Assembly: GCF_026020075.1 (NCBI RefSeq)
Contig: NZ_CP102772.1
Coordinates: 3,384,501-3,448,500 of the forward strand
DNA from: Bosea sp. NBC_00550
Lineage (GTDB): Bacteria; Pseudomonadota; Alphaproteobacteria; Rhizobiales; Beijerinckiaceae
DNA: 64,000 nucleotides
Direction of reading: 5' to 3'
Part shown: positions 44,954-53,270 of the stretch, in pieces
Numbering within the stretch: the first letter of the stretch is position 1
Layout of the letters: every line of letters begins with the position of its first letter
Program-made: the position numbers and the translations under genes
Notes under the pieces: generated by a model
Told to the model about the DNA's origin: nothing
Database searches by the model: none
The model's input: only the letters and a program-made list of their open reading frames with translations

Positions 44954-45717
44954 AATTCCGCGACCGCGCCATCCTCGTCACCGGCGCCAGCCGCGGCATC
45001 GGGGCCGCGATCGCGAAGGCCTTCGCCGCCGAGGGCGGCATCGTCATCGTCAATTACCTCCGCAACGACGAGGCCGCCGCAGCTGTCGCAGCGGAATGCC
45101 GCGCGCTCGGCGGCGAGGCGCTCGCCATCGCGGCCGACGTGACCTCTCCCGAGGCGGTCGTGGCAATGGCCGAGCGCATCTCGGAGGAGGTCGGCCGGCT
45201 CGATGTCGTCGTCAACAATGCCTTTGCACCGTATCGCTTCGACCCCGACAATCGCGCCCGCTTCTGGGAGACGCCCTGGGAGGCATACGGCCAGCAATTC
45301 GACGGCGCGGTGAAGGCCGCCTACACGGTCTGCCGGGCGATGCTGCCCTTGCTCCAGCGCCGCAGCGGCGCCAGCATCGTCAACATCGCGAGCGACCTCG
45401 TGGCGCGCCCGAGCATCCCCTATCACGACTACACCACCGCCAAGGCCGCGCTGATCGGCTTCAGCCGCAATCTGGCTGTTGATCTCGGCCCGCTCGGCAT
45501 CCGGGTGAACTGCGTCGCTCCCGGTCTGGTCTACCCAACCGATGCGAGCGCTTCGACCAAGGAAGAGGTCCGCGAAATTCTGATAGCGCAGACGCCGCTG
45601 CGCCGCATCGCGACGCCGGCGGATGTGGCGGGCCCCGTGCTCTTCCTCGCCAGCGACTGGAGCGGCTTCGTCACCGGCCAGACGCTGCATGTCGATGGCG
45701 GGCTGGTGATGAGCTGA
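44950..45717 (+). CDS. SDR-family oxidoreductase (FabG-like), last gene of the TPP-riboswitch operon
   Basis: This 255-residue classical short-chain dehydrogenase has the cofactor motif TGASRGIG (11-18), the NN motif VVVNNAF (Asn90) and the catalytic triad Ser148, Tyr161, Lys165 (YTTAK). The C-terminal GQTLHVDGGLVMS is standard. Arg15 and the FabG-like sequence suggest NADPH use. The start is GTG at 44950, overlapping the previous stop (GTGA), so it belongs to the riboswitch operon. With the LuxE/LuxC-like pair it could reduce an aldehyde to an alcohol, completing an acid-to-alcohol sequence. Oxidation or a 3-oxoacyl substrate cannot be excluded. Confidence 0.9.
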   Translation: MKFRDRAILVTGASRGIGAAIAKAFAAEGGIVIVNYLRNDEAAAAVAAECRALGGEALAIAADVTSPEAVVAMAERISEEVGRLDVVVNNAFAPYRFDPDNRARFWETPWEAYGQQFDGAVKAAYTVCRAMLPLLQRRSGASIVNIASDLVARPSIPYHDYTTAKAALIGFSRNLAVDLGPLGIRVNCVAPGLVYPTDASASTKEEVREILIAQTPLRRIATPADVAGPVLFLASDWSGFVTGQTLHVDGGLVMS

Positions 45718-45745
45718 TTCGCAGCGCCGCTAGCTGGGAACCACA

Positions 45746-45899
45746 CCGTCATTCCGAGGCTTCGCGTCAGCGAAGAGCCCGGAACCCCCATGACCACGAC
45801 ATCGCGGGGGGAATCGAAGCGGCAGCCGCCACCCTTGTCCAGCCGCGACGGTGTTCATGGGTTCCGGGCTCATGCCTGCGGCATGCCCCGGAATGACGG
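45746..45899. repeat. Long palindromic repeat between convergent operons
   Basis: The outer arms are CCGTCATTCCG (45746-45756) and CGGAATGACGG (45889-45899), an 11-bp perfect inverted repeat. The inner arms include GAGCCCGGAACCC near 45775 and GGGTTCCGGGCTC near 45860. It lies between the stops of the SDR gene and the dioxygenase gene, which face each other. It may end transcription from both sides. It is the third member of this palindrome class. Confidence 0.8.
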
Positions 45900-45905
45900 C
45901 CTCGT

Positions 45906-46877
45906 TCAAGGCGATCCCGGCGCCGACGCTGCCGGCGGCGTGCCATGCGTATGGAAGCTCTCGATCGTCTTGAGCCCCCAGGCCTGGCCCTTCTTCCGTT
46001 CGGTCTCGGTCCAGGTCACGGTCTGCCAGTCCGGATCAAGGATCAGGCGCGCGCCGGCATTGGCGATCTCGACGCGGTTGCCGGCGGGCTCGTAGACATA
46101 GAGGAAGAAGGTCTGCTGCACCGCATGCTTGTGCGGGCCGGTCTCGATGAAGACGCCGTTCTCCAGGAAGAGATCGGCCGCCTCCAGGATGTGCTCGCGC
46201 TGGTCCACCGCATAGGTGACATGGTGGAAGCGCCCCTGCGCCGGCGTGTGGTCGCGCGTATAGGCGATGTCGTAGCTCTTGTTGTTGACGGTGAACCAGC
46301 AGCCGCCGACCTCGCCCGAATCCAGCACGATCTGCTCGGTGACGCGGCTGCCCAGCGCCTTCGGCATGAAGTCGCGGATCACCGCGACATCCTGCGCGAG
46401 CAGGTTGAGATGGTCGAGCCGGCGCACCGCGCAACCGCGGCCATGGTTGCGCTGCGCCTGGTTCTTCAGCGCCGGCCGCTCCGCTTCGGGAGCGACATAC
46501 TTGTTCGTCTCGAAATAGATCTCGAAGACGTGGTTGTCGGGATCGCGGAAGCGATAGGCGCGGCCATGGCCGAGATCGCCCTCGCTCCAGCCGATGCCGG
46601 CCCCCATCGCCTCGATCGCGGCGACGCGGCGCAGGAGCGCTGCCTCGCTCGAGGCGCGGTAACCGATATGACCGACCCCGGTGTTATTTGAAGCGGTGAG
46701 CTTCAGCGTGTGGAACTCGTAATCGTCCCAGGCGCGCAGATAGACGGAATCGCCCTCCCGCCCACTCTCCGTCAATCCGAAGATGTTGACGAAGAAATCG
46801 AGGCTGGCCTCGGGCTTGTTGGTGAAGAGCTCGACATGGCCGAGATGAGCGACGTCGAAACAGGGCTCGCTGCTCAT
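45906..46877 (-). CDS. Extradiol ring-cleavage dioxygenase, VOC (catechol 2,3-dioxygenase) fold
   Basis: This 323-residue protein has two tandem VOC-fold domains (about 8-125 and 152-275), the build of type I extradiol dioxygenases. Likely Fe ligands are His156 (RLDHLNLL), His219 (FHHVTYAVD) and Glu270 (GNRVEIANAG). The conserved YEPAGNRVE sequence supports activity. It cleaves a catechol-type ring next to the hydroxyls. Its ATG overlaps the MetE-like stop (ATGA). The wider operon encodes enzymes that consume 4-oxalomesaconate, the ring-fission product chain of gallate, so the substrate may be gallate or a methoxylated relative. Known gallate dioxygenases are of the unrelated LigB fold. Confidence 0.9.
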   Translation of the reverse strand: MSSEPCFDVAHLGHVELFTNKPEASLDFFVNIFGLTESGREGDSVYLRAWDDYEFHTLKLTASNNTGVGHIGYRASSEAALLRRVAAIEAMGAGIGWSEGDLGHGRAYRFRDPDNHVFEIYFETNKYVAPEAERPALKNQAQRNHGRGCAVRRLDHLNLLAQDVAVIRDFMPKALGSRVTEQIVLDSGEVGGCWFTVNNKSYDIAYTRDHTPAQGRFHHVTYAVDQREHILEAADLFLENGVFIETGPHKHAVQQTFFLYVYEPAGNRVEIANAGARLILDPDWQTVTWTETERKKGQAWGLKTIESFHTHGTPPAASAPGSP

Positions 46878-47983
46878 CCCCAGACTTCCCTGGCGGTTTC
46901 GAGGATGCGCGAGAGCTTGGCCCATTGCTCGTCCTCGGCCAGCACATTGCCTTCCTCGGTCGAGGCGAAGCCGCATTGCGGCGACAGGCAGAGCTGTTCC
47001 AGCGGGGCGAAATTCGCGGCTTCCTCGATGCGGCGCTTGAGATTGTCCTTGCTCTCGACCGAACCGAACTTTGAGGTCACGAGGCCGAGCACGACGTGCT
47101 TGTCGCCCTTGGGCAGGAAGCGCAGCGGCTCGAAGCCGCCGGAGCGGTCGTCGTCCCATTCCATGAAATAGCCGTCGACATCGATCTGGTTGAAGACGAG
47201 ATCGGCCACCGGCTCGTAGCCGCCCGAGGCGATGAAGGTCGATTTGAAATTGCCGCGGCAGGTATGGGTGGTGATCTGCATGTCGGCAGGCTTGGCCTTC
47301 AGTGCGGCGTTAAGCACGTCGCGATAGATGAAGATGAGCTTGTCCGGGTCGTCGCCGCGCTCTGCCAGCATCTTGCGCTGCTCGGGATCGCAGAAATAGG
47401 ACAGGCTGGTGTCGTCGAGCTGCAGATAGCGGCAGCCGGCATCGTAGAAGGCCTTGATCGCCTTGGCGTAGGCCTTGCCCAGATCGTCGTAGTAATCCTC
47501 CATCTTGAGATAGGCGCTCGGGTCGACCGCTTTCCGTCCGCCGCGGTAGTGCAGCATCGACGGGCTCGGAATGGTCATCTTCGGCACGCGGCTGGTGACC
47601 GACGCCAGGAACTTGAAATGCTGGAGATGCGGATGGTCGGCCGGGAAATCCAGCTTGCCGGTCACGCGGATGCCATGCCCCTTGGTGGCGACGCCCTTGA
47701 ACTGAATCCCTGCGTCGGTCTCGTAGGTCGTGACGCCGTCCAAGCCGTCGAGGAAGTCGAAATGCCAGAAGGCGCGGCGATACTCGCCGTCGGTCACCGC
47801 CTGCAGGCCGATCTCCTCCTGCTTCTTGACGAGCTTCCTGATCTCCTCGTCCTCGATCGTGGTGAGCTCCGGATGGCTCATCTCGCCGGCGGCGACCTTG
47901 GCGCGGGCTTCCTTGACGGGCGCGCTACGCAGCAGGCTGCCCACCATATCGCCCCGGAACGGCGGCTTCTGTCTCTGGGTCAT
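46874..47983 (-). CDS. MetE-like cobalamin-independent methyltransferase (single-domain)
   Basis: This 369-residue protein is homologous only to the C-terminal catalytic half of MetE (Meth_synt_2), like YxjG/YxjH. The zinc ligands are retained: His240 and Cys242 in TTHTCRGN and Cys337 in LSPQCGF. Folate-binding N-terminal half of full MetE is absent. GGAGG lies close before the ATG at 47983, which fixes the start. The stop overlaps the dioxygenase start. The tight link to a ring-cleavage enzyme suggests that it moves a methyl group from a methoxy-aromatic or its product to a thiol acceptor (inference). A stand-alone methionine synthase is the alternative. Confidence 0.88.
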   Translation of the reverse strand: MTQRQKPPFRGDMVGSLLRSAPVKEARAKVAAGEMSHPELTTIEDEEIRKLVKKQEEIGLQAVTDGEYRRAFWHFDFLDGLDGVTTYETDAGIQFKGVATKGHGIRVTGKLDFPADHPHLQHFKFLASVTSRVPKMTIPSPSMLHYRGGRKAVDPSAYLKMEDYYDDLGKAYAKAIKAFYDAGCRYLQLDDTSLSYFCDPEQRKMLAERGDDPDKLIFIYRDVLNAALKAKPADMQITTHTCRGNFKSTFIASGGYEPVADLVFNQIDVDGYFMEWDDDRSGGFEPLRFLPKGDKHVVLGLVTSKFGSVESKDNLKRRIEEAANFAPLEQLCLSPQCGFASTEEGNVLAEDEQWAKLSRILETAREVWG

Positions 47984-48008
47984 GTCTTGTCCTCCCGGTT
48001 CTTGATGG

Positions 48009-48719
48009 TCAGGCCGCGGCGGCGAGGCCGAGGTGATGTTCGAGCCGCTGCGGCTCGGCGATGAGCGTAGCACTGCGTTCCGCCAGGACCACGCGGCCGC
48101 GTTCGAGGACGATGGCGTCGTCCGTCAGCTCGAGGATCTTGCGCGCATGTTGCTCGATCACGATGGCGGAGAGCCCTTCGTCGCGGAACAGCGCCTTCAA
48201 CGCCCGCAGCAGTTCCTCGACGATGATCGGCGCCAGCCCCTCGGTCGGCTCGTCGAGCAGCAATAGCTTAGGGTTGAGCATCAGCGCCCGGCCGATCGCC
48301 AGCATCTGCTGCTCGCCGCCGGAAAGCTGGTTGCCGAGATTGGCTTTGCGCTCGGCGAGGCGTGGAAACATCCGGAAGACGCGGGCGGTATCCCATGGCC
48401 CCGGACGCGCGACGGCGGTCAGGTTTTCCAGCACGGTCAGCGACTTGAAGATGTTGCGCTCCTGCGGCACCCAGCCGATGCCGGCCTGCGCTCGCTGTTC
48501 GGGCGAGACGCTGGTGAGATCACGCCCGGCGAGCACGATCCGCCCGCCACGCCGGCGCGTGACGCCGATGATGCTGTTGACCAGCGTCGTCTTGCCGACG
48601 CCGTTGCGGCCGAGCAGCGCAAGCGAATGCCCCTCCGCCAGCGTGAGGTCGATGTCGAACAGCACCTGCGCCTCGCCATAACCGGCGCACAGCTTCTCGA
48701 TCTGCAGGAGTTCAGACAT
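48009..48719 (-). CDS. LIV-type ABC transporter ATPase (LivF-like, second importer)
   Basis: This 236-residue ATPase has Walker A GRNGVGKTT, IGWVPQERNIFKSLTVLENL, signature LSGGEQQMLAIGRAL, Walker B LLLLDEPTEGLAPII and VIEQHARKILELTDDAIVLERGRVV (motif). The ATG at 48719 overlaps the LivG-like stop by 8 bp. It is the last transporter gene before the MetE-like gene, 25 bp away, so transport and catabolic genes are probably one transcript. Confidence 0.92.
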   Translation of the reverse strand: MSELLQIEKLCAGYGEAQVLFDIDLTLAEGHSLALLGRNGVGKTTLVNSIIGVTRRRGGRIVLAGRDLTSVSPEQRAQAGIGWVPQERNIFKSLTVLENLTAVARPGPWDTARVFRMFPRLAERKANLGNQLSGGEQQMLAIGRALMLNPKLLLLDEPTEGLAPIIVEELLRALKALFRDEGLSAIVIEQHARKILELTDDAIVLERGRVVLAERSATLIAEPQRLEHHLGLAAAA

Positions 48720-49464
48720 GGGCGCCCTCGCCGAGATAGGCGGCACGCACGGCCGGATCATGCGCCATCTCGTCCGGAGTTCCCTCCGCCAGAACCCGGC
48801 CATTGACCAGCACGGTGATCCGCGTCGCGAAGCGGAAGACGAGGTCCATGTCGTGCTCGATCAGCAGCACGGAGACGTCGTCGGGCAATTCGGCGACCGT
48901 CTGCATCAATTCGCGGCGCTCGGCTTCCGGCACGCCGGCCGCCGGCTCGTCGAGCAGCAGAACCGACGGCCTCGCGGCAAAGGAGGCGGCGATCTCGATC
49001 TGGCGCTGCTTGCCATAGGGCAGCGTCGCGATGCGGCTATCCATGATGTCGTCGAGCCTGAAGCGGGTCAGGATCTCGGCGGTCTCAGCCACGAGATCGG
49101 GATCGCGATCCAGCGCGCGGAAAGGATGCGTGCCCCGGCCGAGCCGCTCGGAGGTGACCAGCGCGATCATCTCCAGCGGCGTCATCGTAGCGAAGAGCTG
49201 GTTGATCTGGAAGGTGCGGGCGAGCCCGCGCTTCACCCGCGCCTCGCGCGGCAGCTTCGTGATGTCCTCGCCCATCAGTTCGACACGGCCCGATGTCGGC
49301 CGCAGCACGCCGGTGAGCTGGTTGACGAAGGTGGTCTTGCCGGCGCCGTTCGGCCCGATCAGCGCGTGGCGCGCGCCGCGCTCGAGAGTGAAGTCGACAT
49401 GATCCGTGGCGGTGTTGCCGCCGAAGCTCTTGTAGAGGTCGAAAGTCTGGAGCGCGATCGTCAT
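48712..49464 (-). CDS. LIV-type ABC transporter ATPase (LivG-like, second importer)
   Basis: This 250-residue ATPase has Walker A GPNGAGKTT, RTFQINQLFATMTPLEMIALV, LPYGKQRQIEIAASFAARP in place of the LSGGQ signature (usual for LivG), and Walker B VLLLDEPAAGVPEAE. The C-terminal DPAVRAAYLGEG is the LivG hallmark. It overlaps the LivM-like gene by 4 bp. Confidence 0.92.
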   Translation of the reverse strand: MTIALQTFDLYKSFGGNTATDHVDFTLERGARHALIGPNGAGKTTFVNQLTGVLRPTSGRVELMGEDITKLPREARVKRGLARTFQINQLFATMTPLEMIALVTSERLGRGTHPFRALDRDPDLVAETAEILTRFRLDDIMDSRIATLPYGKQRQIEIAASFAARPSVLLLDEPAAGVPEAERRELMQTVAELPDDVSVLLIEHDMDLVFRFATRITVLVNGRVLAEGTPDEMAHDPAVRAAYLGEGAHV

Positions 49465-50468
49465 TGCGCCCCTCCCCGCCCGAACCGGGCGAAGCGTCCG
49501 GCGATCTTCTTGATCGCCCCATGGATCATCTCGCGCCCGCCGAGCACGAACAGCACCAGGAAGAGCCCGATCCAGAACATCCAGTATTGCGGGGTGAAGC
49601 TCGCGATCACGTCCTGCAGCAGCTTGAAGGCGATCGCGCCGACCAGCCCGCCATAGAGATAGCCGGCGCCACCGATGATCAGCACGAGCATCAGATCGGC
49701 CGAGCGGTGGAAGTCGAGCACGTCGAGCGAGACGAACTGCGTGGTCTGGGCGAGCAGCGCGCCCGCCGCCCCGGCATAGGCCGCCGCGAGCGCGTAGGCC
49801 GCGGCGAGGCGCCGGCCGTTCGGCACGCCCGAGGCCGAGGCGCGCAGCGGGTTGTCCCGCACCGCGCGCAGGCTCAAGCCGAAGGGCGAATGCATCACCC
49901 GCCGCGCGATCAGGAACAGCAGGAAAAGCACCGAGAGCGAATAGAGATACGCCGTGCGGCCGAAGATATCGAAGCCGAACAGCCCGAGCACCGGCGCCAT
50001 CATGATGCCCTGCAGGCCGTCCGCGCCGCCGGTCAGAGAGCCGAAGGAGTTCGCCAGCTCGTAGAGGATGAGCGCGACGCCGAGCGTGATCATCAGCCGG
50101 GTGAGATCGGTGCCGCGCAGCACGAGCGGGCTGGTGACGAGGCCGAGCAGCCCCGCCGCACCCATGCCGACGGCAAGCCCGGCCAGCGGATCGGCTGTGA
50201 CGTATTTGGCAGTGAGCCCTGCCGCATAGGCGCCCATGCCGAGGAAGGCCGCGTGCCCCAGCGAAACGATGCCGGCATAGCCGAGGATCAGGTCCAGCGA
50301 GAGGGCGAACAGCGCGAGGATCGCGATCTCGTTGAGCAGCAGCAGATTGCGCGGGAACAGCAGGAAAGCCGCGAAGGCCAGCACCCAGAAGGCGATCTCC
50401 GCCGGATGCCAGCGCCGCGAGGCGTACAGAGCCTGCCGGACGCGCGTCTCGAACGTGCCGGCGCTCAT
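49461..50468 (-). CDS. LIV-type ABC transporter permease (LivM-like, second importer)
   Basis: This 335-residue permease has the LivM block ALSLDLILGYAGIVSLGHAAFLGMGAYAAGL (motif), SLTGGADGLQGIM and LRAVRDNPLRASASGVPNGRRLAAAYALAAAYAGAAGALLAQ (motif), with about nine helices. The N-terminal 20 residues are cytoplasmic and basic. It overlaps the LivH-like gene and the LivG-like gene by 4 bp each. Confidence 0.92.
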   Translation of the reverse strand: MSAGTFETRVRQALYASRRWHPAEIAFWVLAFAAFLLFPRNLLLLNEIAILALFALSLDLILGYAGIVSLGHAAFLGMGAYAAGLTAKYVTADPLAGLAVGMGAAGLLGLVTSPLVLRGTDLTRLMITLGVALILYELANSFGSLTGGADGLQGIMMAPVLGLFGFDIFGRTAYLYSLSVLFLLFLIARRVMHSPFGLSLRAVRDNPLRASASGVPNGRRLAAAYALAAAYAGAAGALLAQTTQFVSLDVLDFHRSADLMLVLIIGGAGYLYGGLVGAIAFKLLQDVIASFTPQYWMFWIGLFLVLFVLGGREMIHGAIKKIAGRFARFGRGGAQ

Positions 50469-51322
50469 GCCCGCGCCCTCGCGAAGAGCCCGTGCGGCCG
50501 GGTGATCAGCAGCACCACCATCAGCGCGTAGATGATGAAGGCGCCGACCTGCGGCACGAGGTACTTGCCGACCACATCGGCGACGCCGAGCAGCATGGCG
50601 GCGAAGAACGGCCCGGTGATGCTCGAGGTGCCGCCGACCGTCACCACGATCAGGAAATAGATCATGAACTTCAGCGGAAAGCTGGGATCGAGCCCCATCA
50701 GCTCGATGCCAAGCGCGCCACCCAATCCGGCGAGCCCCGATCCCAGCGCAAAGGTCAGCGCGAACAGCCGGTTCACGGGAATGCCCAAGCCGCGCGCCAC
50801 GCGGGCGTCATCCACCGCGGCCCGCAACCGACTGCCGAAGCGGGTGCGAGTGAAGCCCCATTGCAGCGAGAACGCCAGCAGACCGCAGACCGCGATCACG
50901 AAGAGCCGGTAGCGGCCGATGCCGATGCCGGCGATCTCGAAGCGCCCCTGCAGCCAGCCCGGCAGCCGAATGAACTGCTGGGTCGAGCCCATCAGCCAGT
51001 CGGTGCCTGCCACCGCCATGAAGACCAGCCCGATCGAGAACATCACCTGGTCGAGATGGCTTTTGGCGTACATGGGCCGGTAGATCAGCCGCTCCAGCAC
51101 GATCCCGACCAGCGCCGCCGCGAGGAAGGCGAGCGGCAGGCTCGCCAGGAACGGCAGGCCGAGCCGCTGCATCGCCAGCACGGCGACATAGCCGCCGAGC
51201 ATCGCGAAGGCGCCATGAGCGAGGTTGACGAAGTTCATCAACCCCATCGTCACGGACAACCCGCAACCGAGGACGAAGAGCACCATCCCATAGGCGATGC
51301 CGTCGAACAGGATGGTCAGCAT
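50465..51322 (-). CDS. LIV-type ABC transporter permease (LivH-like, second importer)
   Basis: This 285-residue permease has the LivH block LSVTMGLMNFVNLAHGAFAMLGGYVAV (motif), LERLIYRPMYAKSHLDQVMFSIGLVFMAVAG, and RAAVDDARVARGLGIPVNRLFALTFALGSGLAGLGGALG (motif). It starts 31 bp after the binding-protein stop and overlaps the LivM-like start. Confidence 0.92.
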   Translation of the reverse strand: MLTILFDGIAYGMVLFVLGCGLSVTMGLMNFVNLAHGAFAMLGGYVAVLAMQRLGLPFLASLPLAFLAAALVGIVLERLIYRPMYAKSHLDQVMFSIGLVFMAVAGTDWLMGSTQQFIRLPGWLQGRFEIAGIGIGRYRLFVIAVCGLLAFSLQWGFTRTRFGSRLRAAVDDARVARGLGIPVNRLFALTFALGSGLAGLGGALGIELMGLDPSFPLKFMIYFLIVVTVGGTSSITGPFFAAMLLGVADVVGKYLVPQVGAFIIYALMVVLLITRPHGLFARARA

Positions 51323-51353
51323 GCGCTTCGATCCGGGCTGGCTGTCTGGCCCG

Positions 51354-52529
51354 TCACTTGCGGGCCTTCACCGGGTCCTTGACGTCCTTGATCGTCGCGA
51401 ACTCGACATTGTGCAGCTCGGAGCCCACCTTCTGCGTCTTGCGGACGTAGATGTTCTGGATGATGTCGCGCGTGTCGGGGTCGATCTTGATCGGCCCGCG
51501 CGGGCTTTCCCAGGCCGCGCCCTTCATCGCCGCGATCAGCTTCTCGCCATCGGAATCGCCCTTGGTCGCCTTGAGCGCCTCCGCGATGAGCCGCATGCCG
51601 TCATAGCCGCCGACCGCCATGAAATTCGGCCGCATGCCGGGATTGGCCTTCTGGAAAGCCTCGACGAAGGCCTTGTTGGCGGGGCTGTCATGGGCGACCG
51701 AGTAGTGATGCGTGGTGATCGCGCCGACAGCGACATCGCCGATGCCTTCGAGGATGTCGTCATCGACGACGTCGCCGGGGCCGATCAGCTTGACGCCGGC
51801 CTTGTCCAGCCCGCGCTCGACGAACTGCTTCATGAACTGCGCGCCGGTCCCCGAGGGCACGAAGACGAAGAGCGCATCCGGCTTGGCTTCCGAGACGCGC
51901 TGCAGGAAGGGCGCGAAATCGGGGTTGCGCAGCGGCACGCGCACGCTCTCGACCGTGCCGCCCGCCGCCTTGAACTTCGCCGCGAAGGAGGTCTCGGCGT
52001 CGATGCCCGGCCCGTAATCGGTCACGACCGTGAAGACCTTCTTGATGCCGTTGGCCGCGGCCCAGTCGGCCATCGGCTCGGAGGCCTGCGGCAGGGTGAA
52101 GGATGTCCGCACGATGAAGGGCGAGGCTTCGGTGATCGACGCGGTCGCCGCGGCCATGACGACCTCCGGCACTTTCGCCTGCGTCGCGATCTGTGCCGTC
52201 GCCATGGCGAGCGGCGTCAGCCCGAAGCCGGCGAGAACCGCGACCTTGTCGTTGACGACCAGTTCCTGCGCCAGGCGGCGCGTCGCATCGGCATTGCCGG
52301 CGTCGTCCTTGAGGATCACCTCGAGCTTTCGCCCGCCATGAACCGCGCCCTCCTTGGCGAGGAAGAGCTTCACCGCCGCGTCGATCTGCCGGCCGGTCGA
52401 GGCGAAGGGCCCGGTCATCGGCAGGATCAAGCCGATTTTCACTGCCTCCTGCGCCAGCGCCGCGCCGCCGGCCGTGGCCGCCAGCGTGAAGCCGAGAATT
52501 CCACCCAGAACTGTCCTGCGATGCGTCAT
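51354..52529 (-). CDS. LIV-type ABC transporter substrate-binding protein (second importer)
   Basis: This 391-residue Peripla_BP_6 protein has a signal peptide with a possible twin-arginine-like start (MTHRRTVLGGILGF, cleavage near AALAQ). The mature part has VKIGLILPMTGPFASTGRQIDAAVKLFLAKEGA (motif), RLAQELVVNDKVAVLAGFGLTPLAMA and FTVVTDYGPGIDAETSFAAKFKAAGG. It resembles the first LIV binding protein in layout, including TDYGPGIDAE. Position inside a meta-cleavage operon points to an aromatic acid ligand (inference). Confidence 0.92.
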   Translation of the reverse strand: MTHRRTVLGGILGFTLAATAGGAALAQEAVKIGLILPMTGPFASTGRQIDAAVKLFLAKEGAVHGGRKLEVILKDDAGNADATRRLAQELVVNDKVAVLAGFGLTPLAMATAQIATQAKVPEVVMAAATASITEASPFIVRTSFTLPQASEPMADWAAANGIKKVFTVVTDYGPGIDAETSFAAKFKAAGGTVESVRVPLRNPDFAPFLQRVSEAKPDALFVFVPSGTGAQFMKQFVERGLDKAGVKLIGPGDVVDDDILEGIGDVAVGAITTHHYSVAHDSPANKAFVEAFQKANPGMRPNFMAVGGYDGMRLIAEALKATKGDSDGEKLIAAMKGAAWESPRGPIKIDPDTRDIIQNIYVRKTQKVGSELHNVEFATIKDVKDPVKARK

Positions 52530-52580
52530 GTCGTTCCTCCCGAGATGCTTGTGGTCCCCTTGGCGGGGCTTTGCTTCTGT

Positions 52581-53270
52581 TTATTCGTCTTCGTCGTCGC
52601 GATAGACGAGGCCAGCCTTGGCGAGGCCTTCGCGCATAGCGTACATGTCCAGCCCGAGTTCGCCAGAGGCGAGGCGCCTGCGCTTCTCCTCCTCCGCTGC
52701 CTCTCGCTTGCGGCCGGCGGCGGCCACGGCCTCGGCATCGCGGCGCGGCACCACGACCACGCCATCGTCGTCCGCGACGATCACGTCGCCGGGATGGACC
52801 AACGCCCCCGCGCAGACCACCGGCACGTTGACCGAACCCAGCGTCGCCTTGACCGTGCCCTTGGCCGAGATCGCTCGCGACCAGACCGGAAAGCCCATCT
52901 CGGTCAGCACGCGCACGTCGCGCACGCCGGCATCGATGACGAGGCCGACACCGCCGCGCGCCTTCAGCGAGGTGGCGAGCAAATCGCCGAACATGCCGTC
53001 GGTGTTGTCGGTGGTGCAGGCGACGACGAGCACGTCGCCCGGCTGCACCTGCTCGATCGCGACATGGATCATCCAGTTGTCGCCGGGCTGTGCGAGCACC
53101 GTCACCGCCCCGCCGGCGATCTGCGCGCCGGCATAGATCGGCCGCATATAGGGCTTCATCAGCCCGCTCCGGCCCATCGCCTCATGCGTGGTCGAGACGC
53201 CGAGTTCTCCGAGATCGGCCATTGCGGCGGCAGGCGCGCGCTTCTTCGTGCGGATGACGACGGGGGTCAT
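52581..53270 (-). CDS. galC: 4-carboxy-4-hydroxy-2-oxoadipate aldolase family protein (RraA-like, GalC/LigK-type)
   Basis: This 229-residue protein of the RraA/HMG-CHA aldolase superfamily has [67 protein letters not shown] (family core with the G-x(3)-A-x(2)-R-G-x-D-type active site read as [24 protein letters not shown], motif) and [19 protein letters not shown]. In this context it should split 4-carboxy-4-hydroxy-2-oxoadipate to pyruvate and oxaloacetate with a divalent metal. The ATG at 53270 overlaps the GalB-like stop by 4 bp, which fixes the start. Confidence 0.88.
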   Translation of the reverse strand: MTPVVIRTKKRAPAAAMADLGELGVSTTHEAMGRSGLMKPYMRPIYAGAQIAGGAVTVLAQPGDNWMIHVAIEQVQPGDVLVVACTTDNTDGMFGDLLATSLKARGGVGLVIDAGVRDVRVLTEMGFPVWSRAISAKGTVKATLGSVNVPVVCAGALVHPGDVIVADDDGVVVVPRRDAEAVAAAGRKREAAEEEKRRRLASGELGLDMYAMREGLAKAGLVYRDDEDE

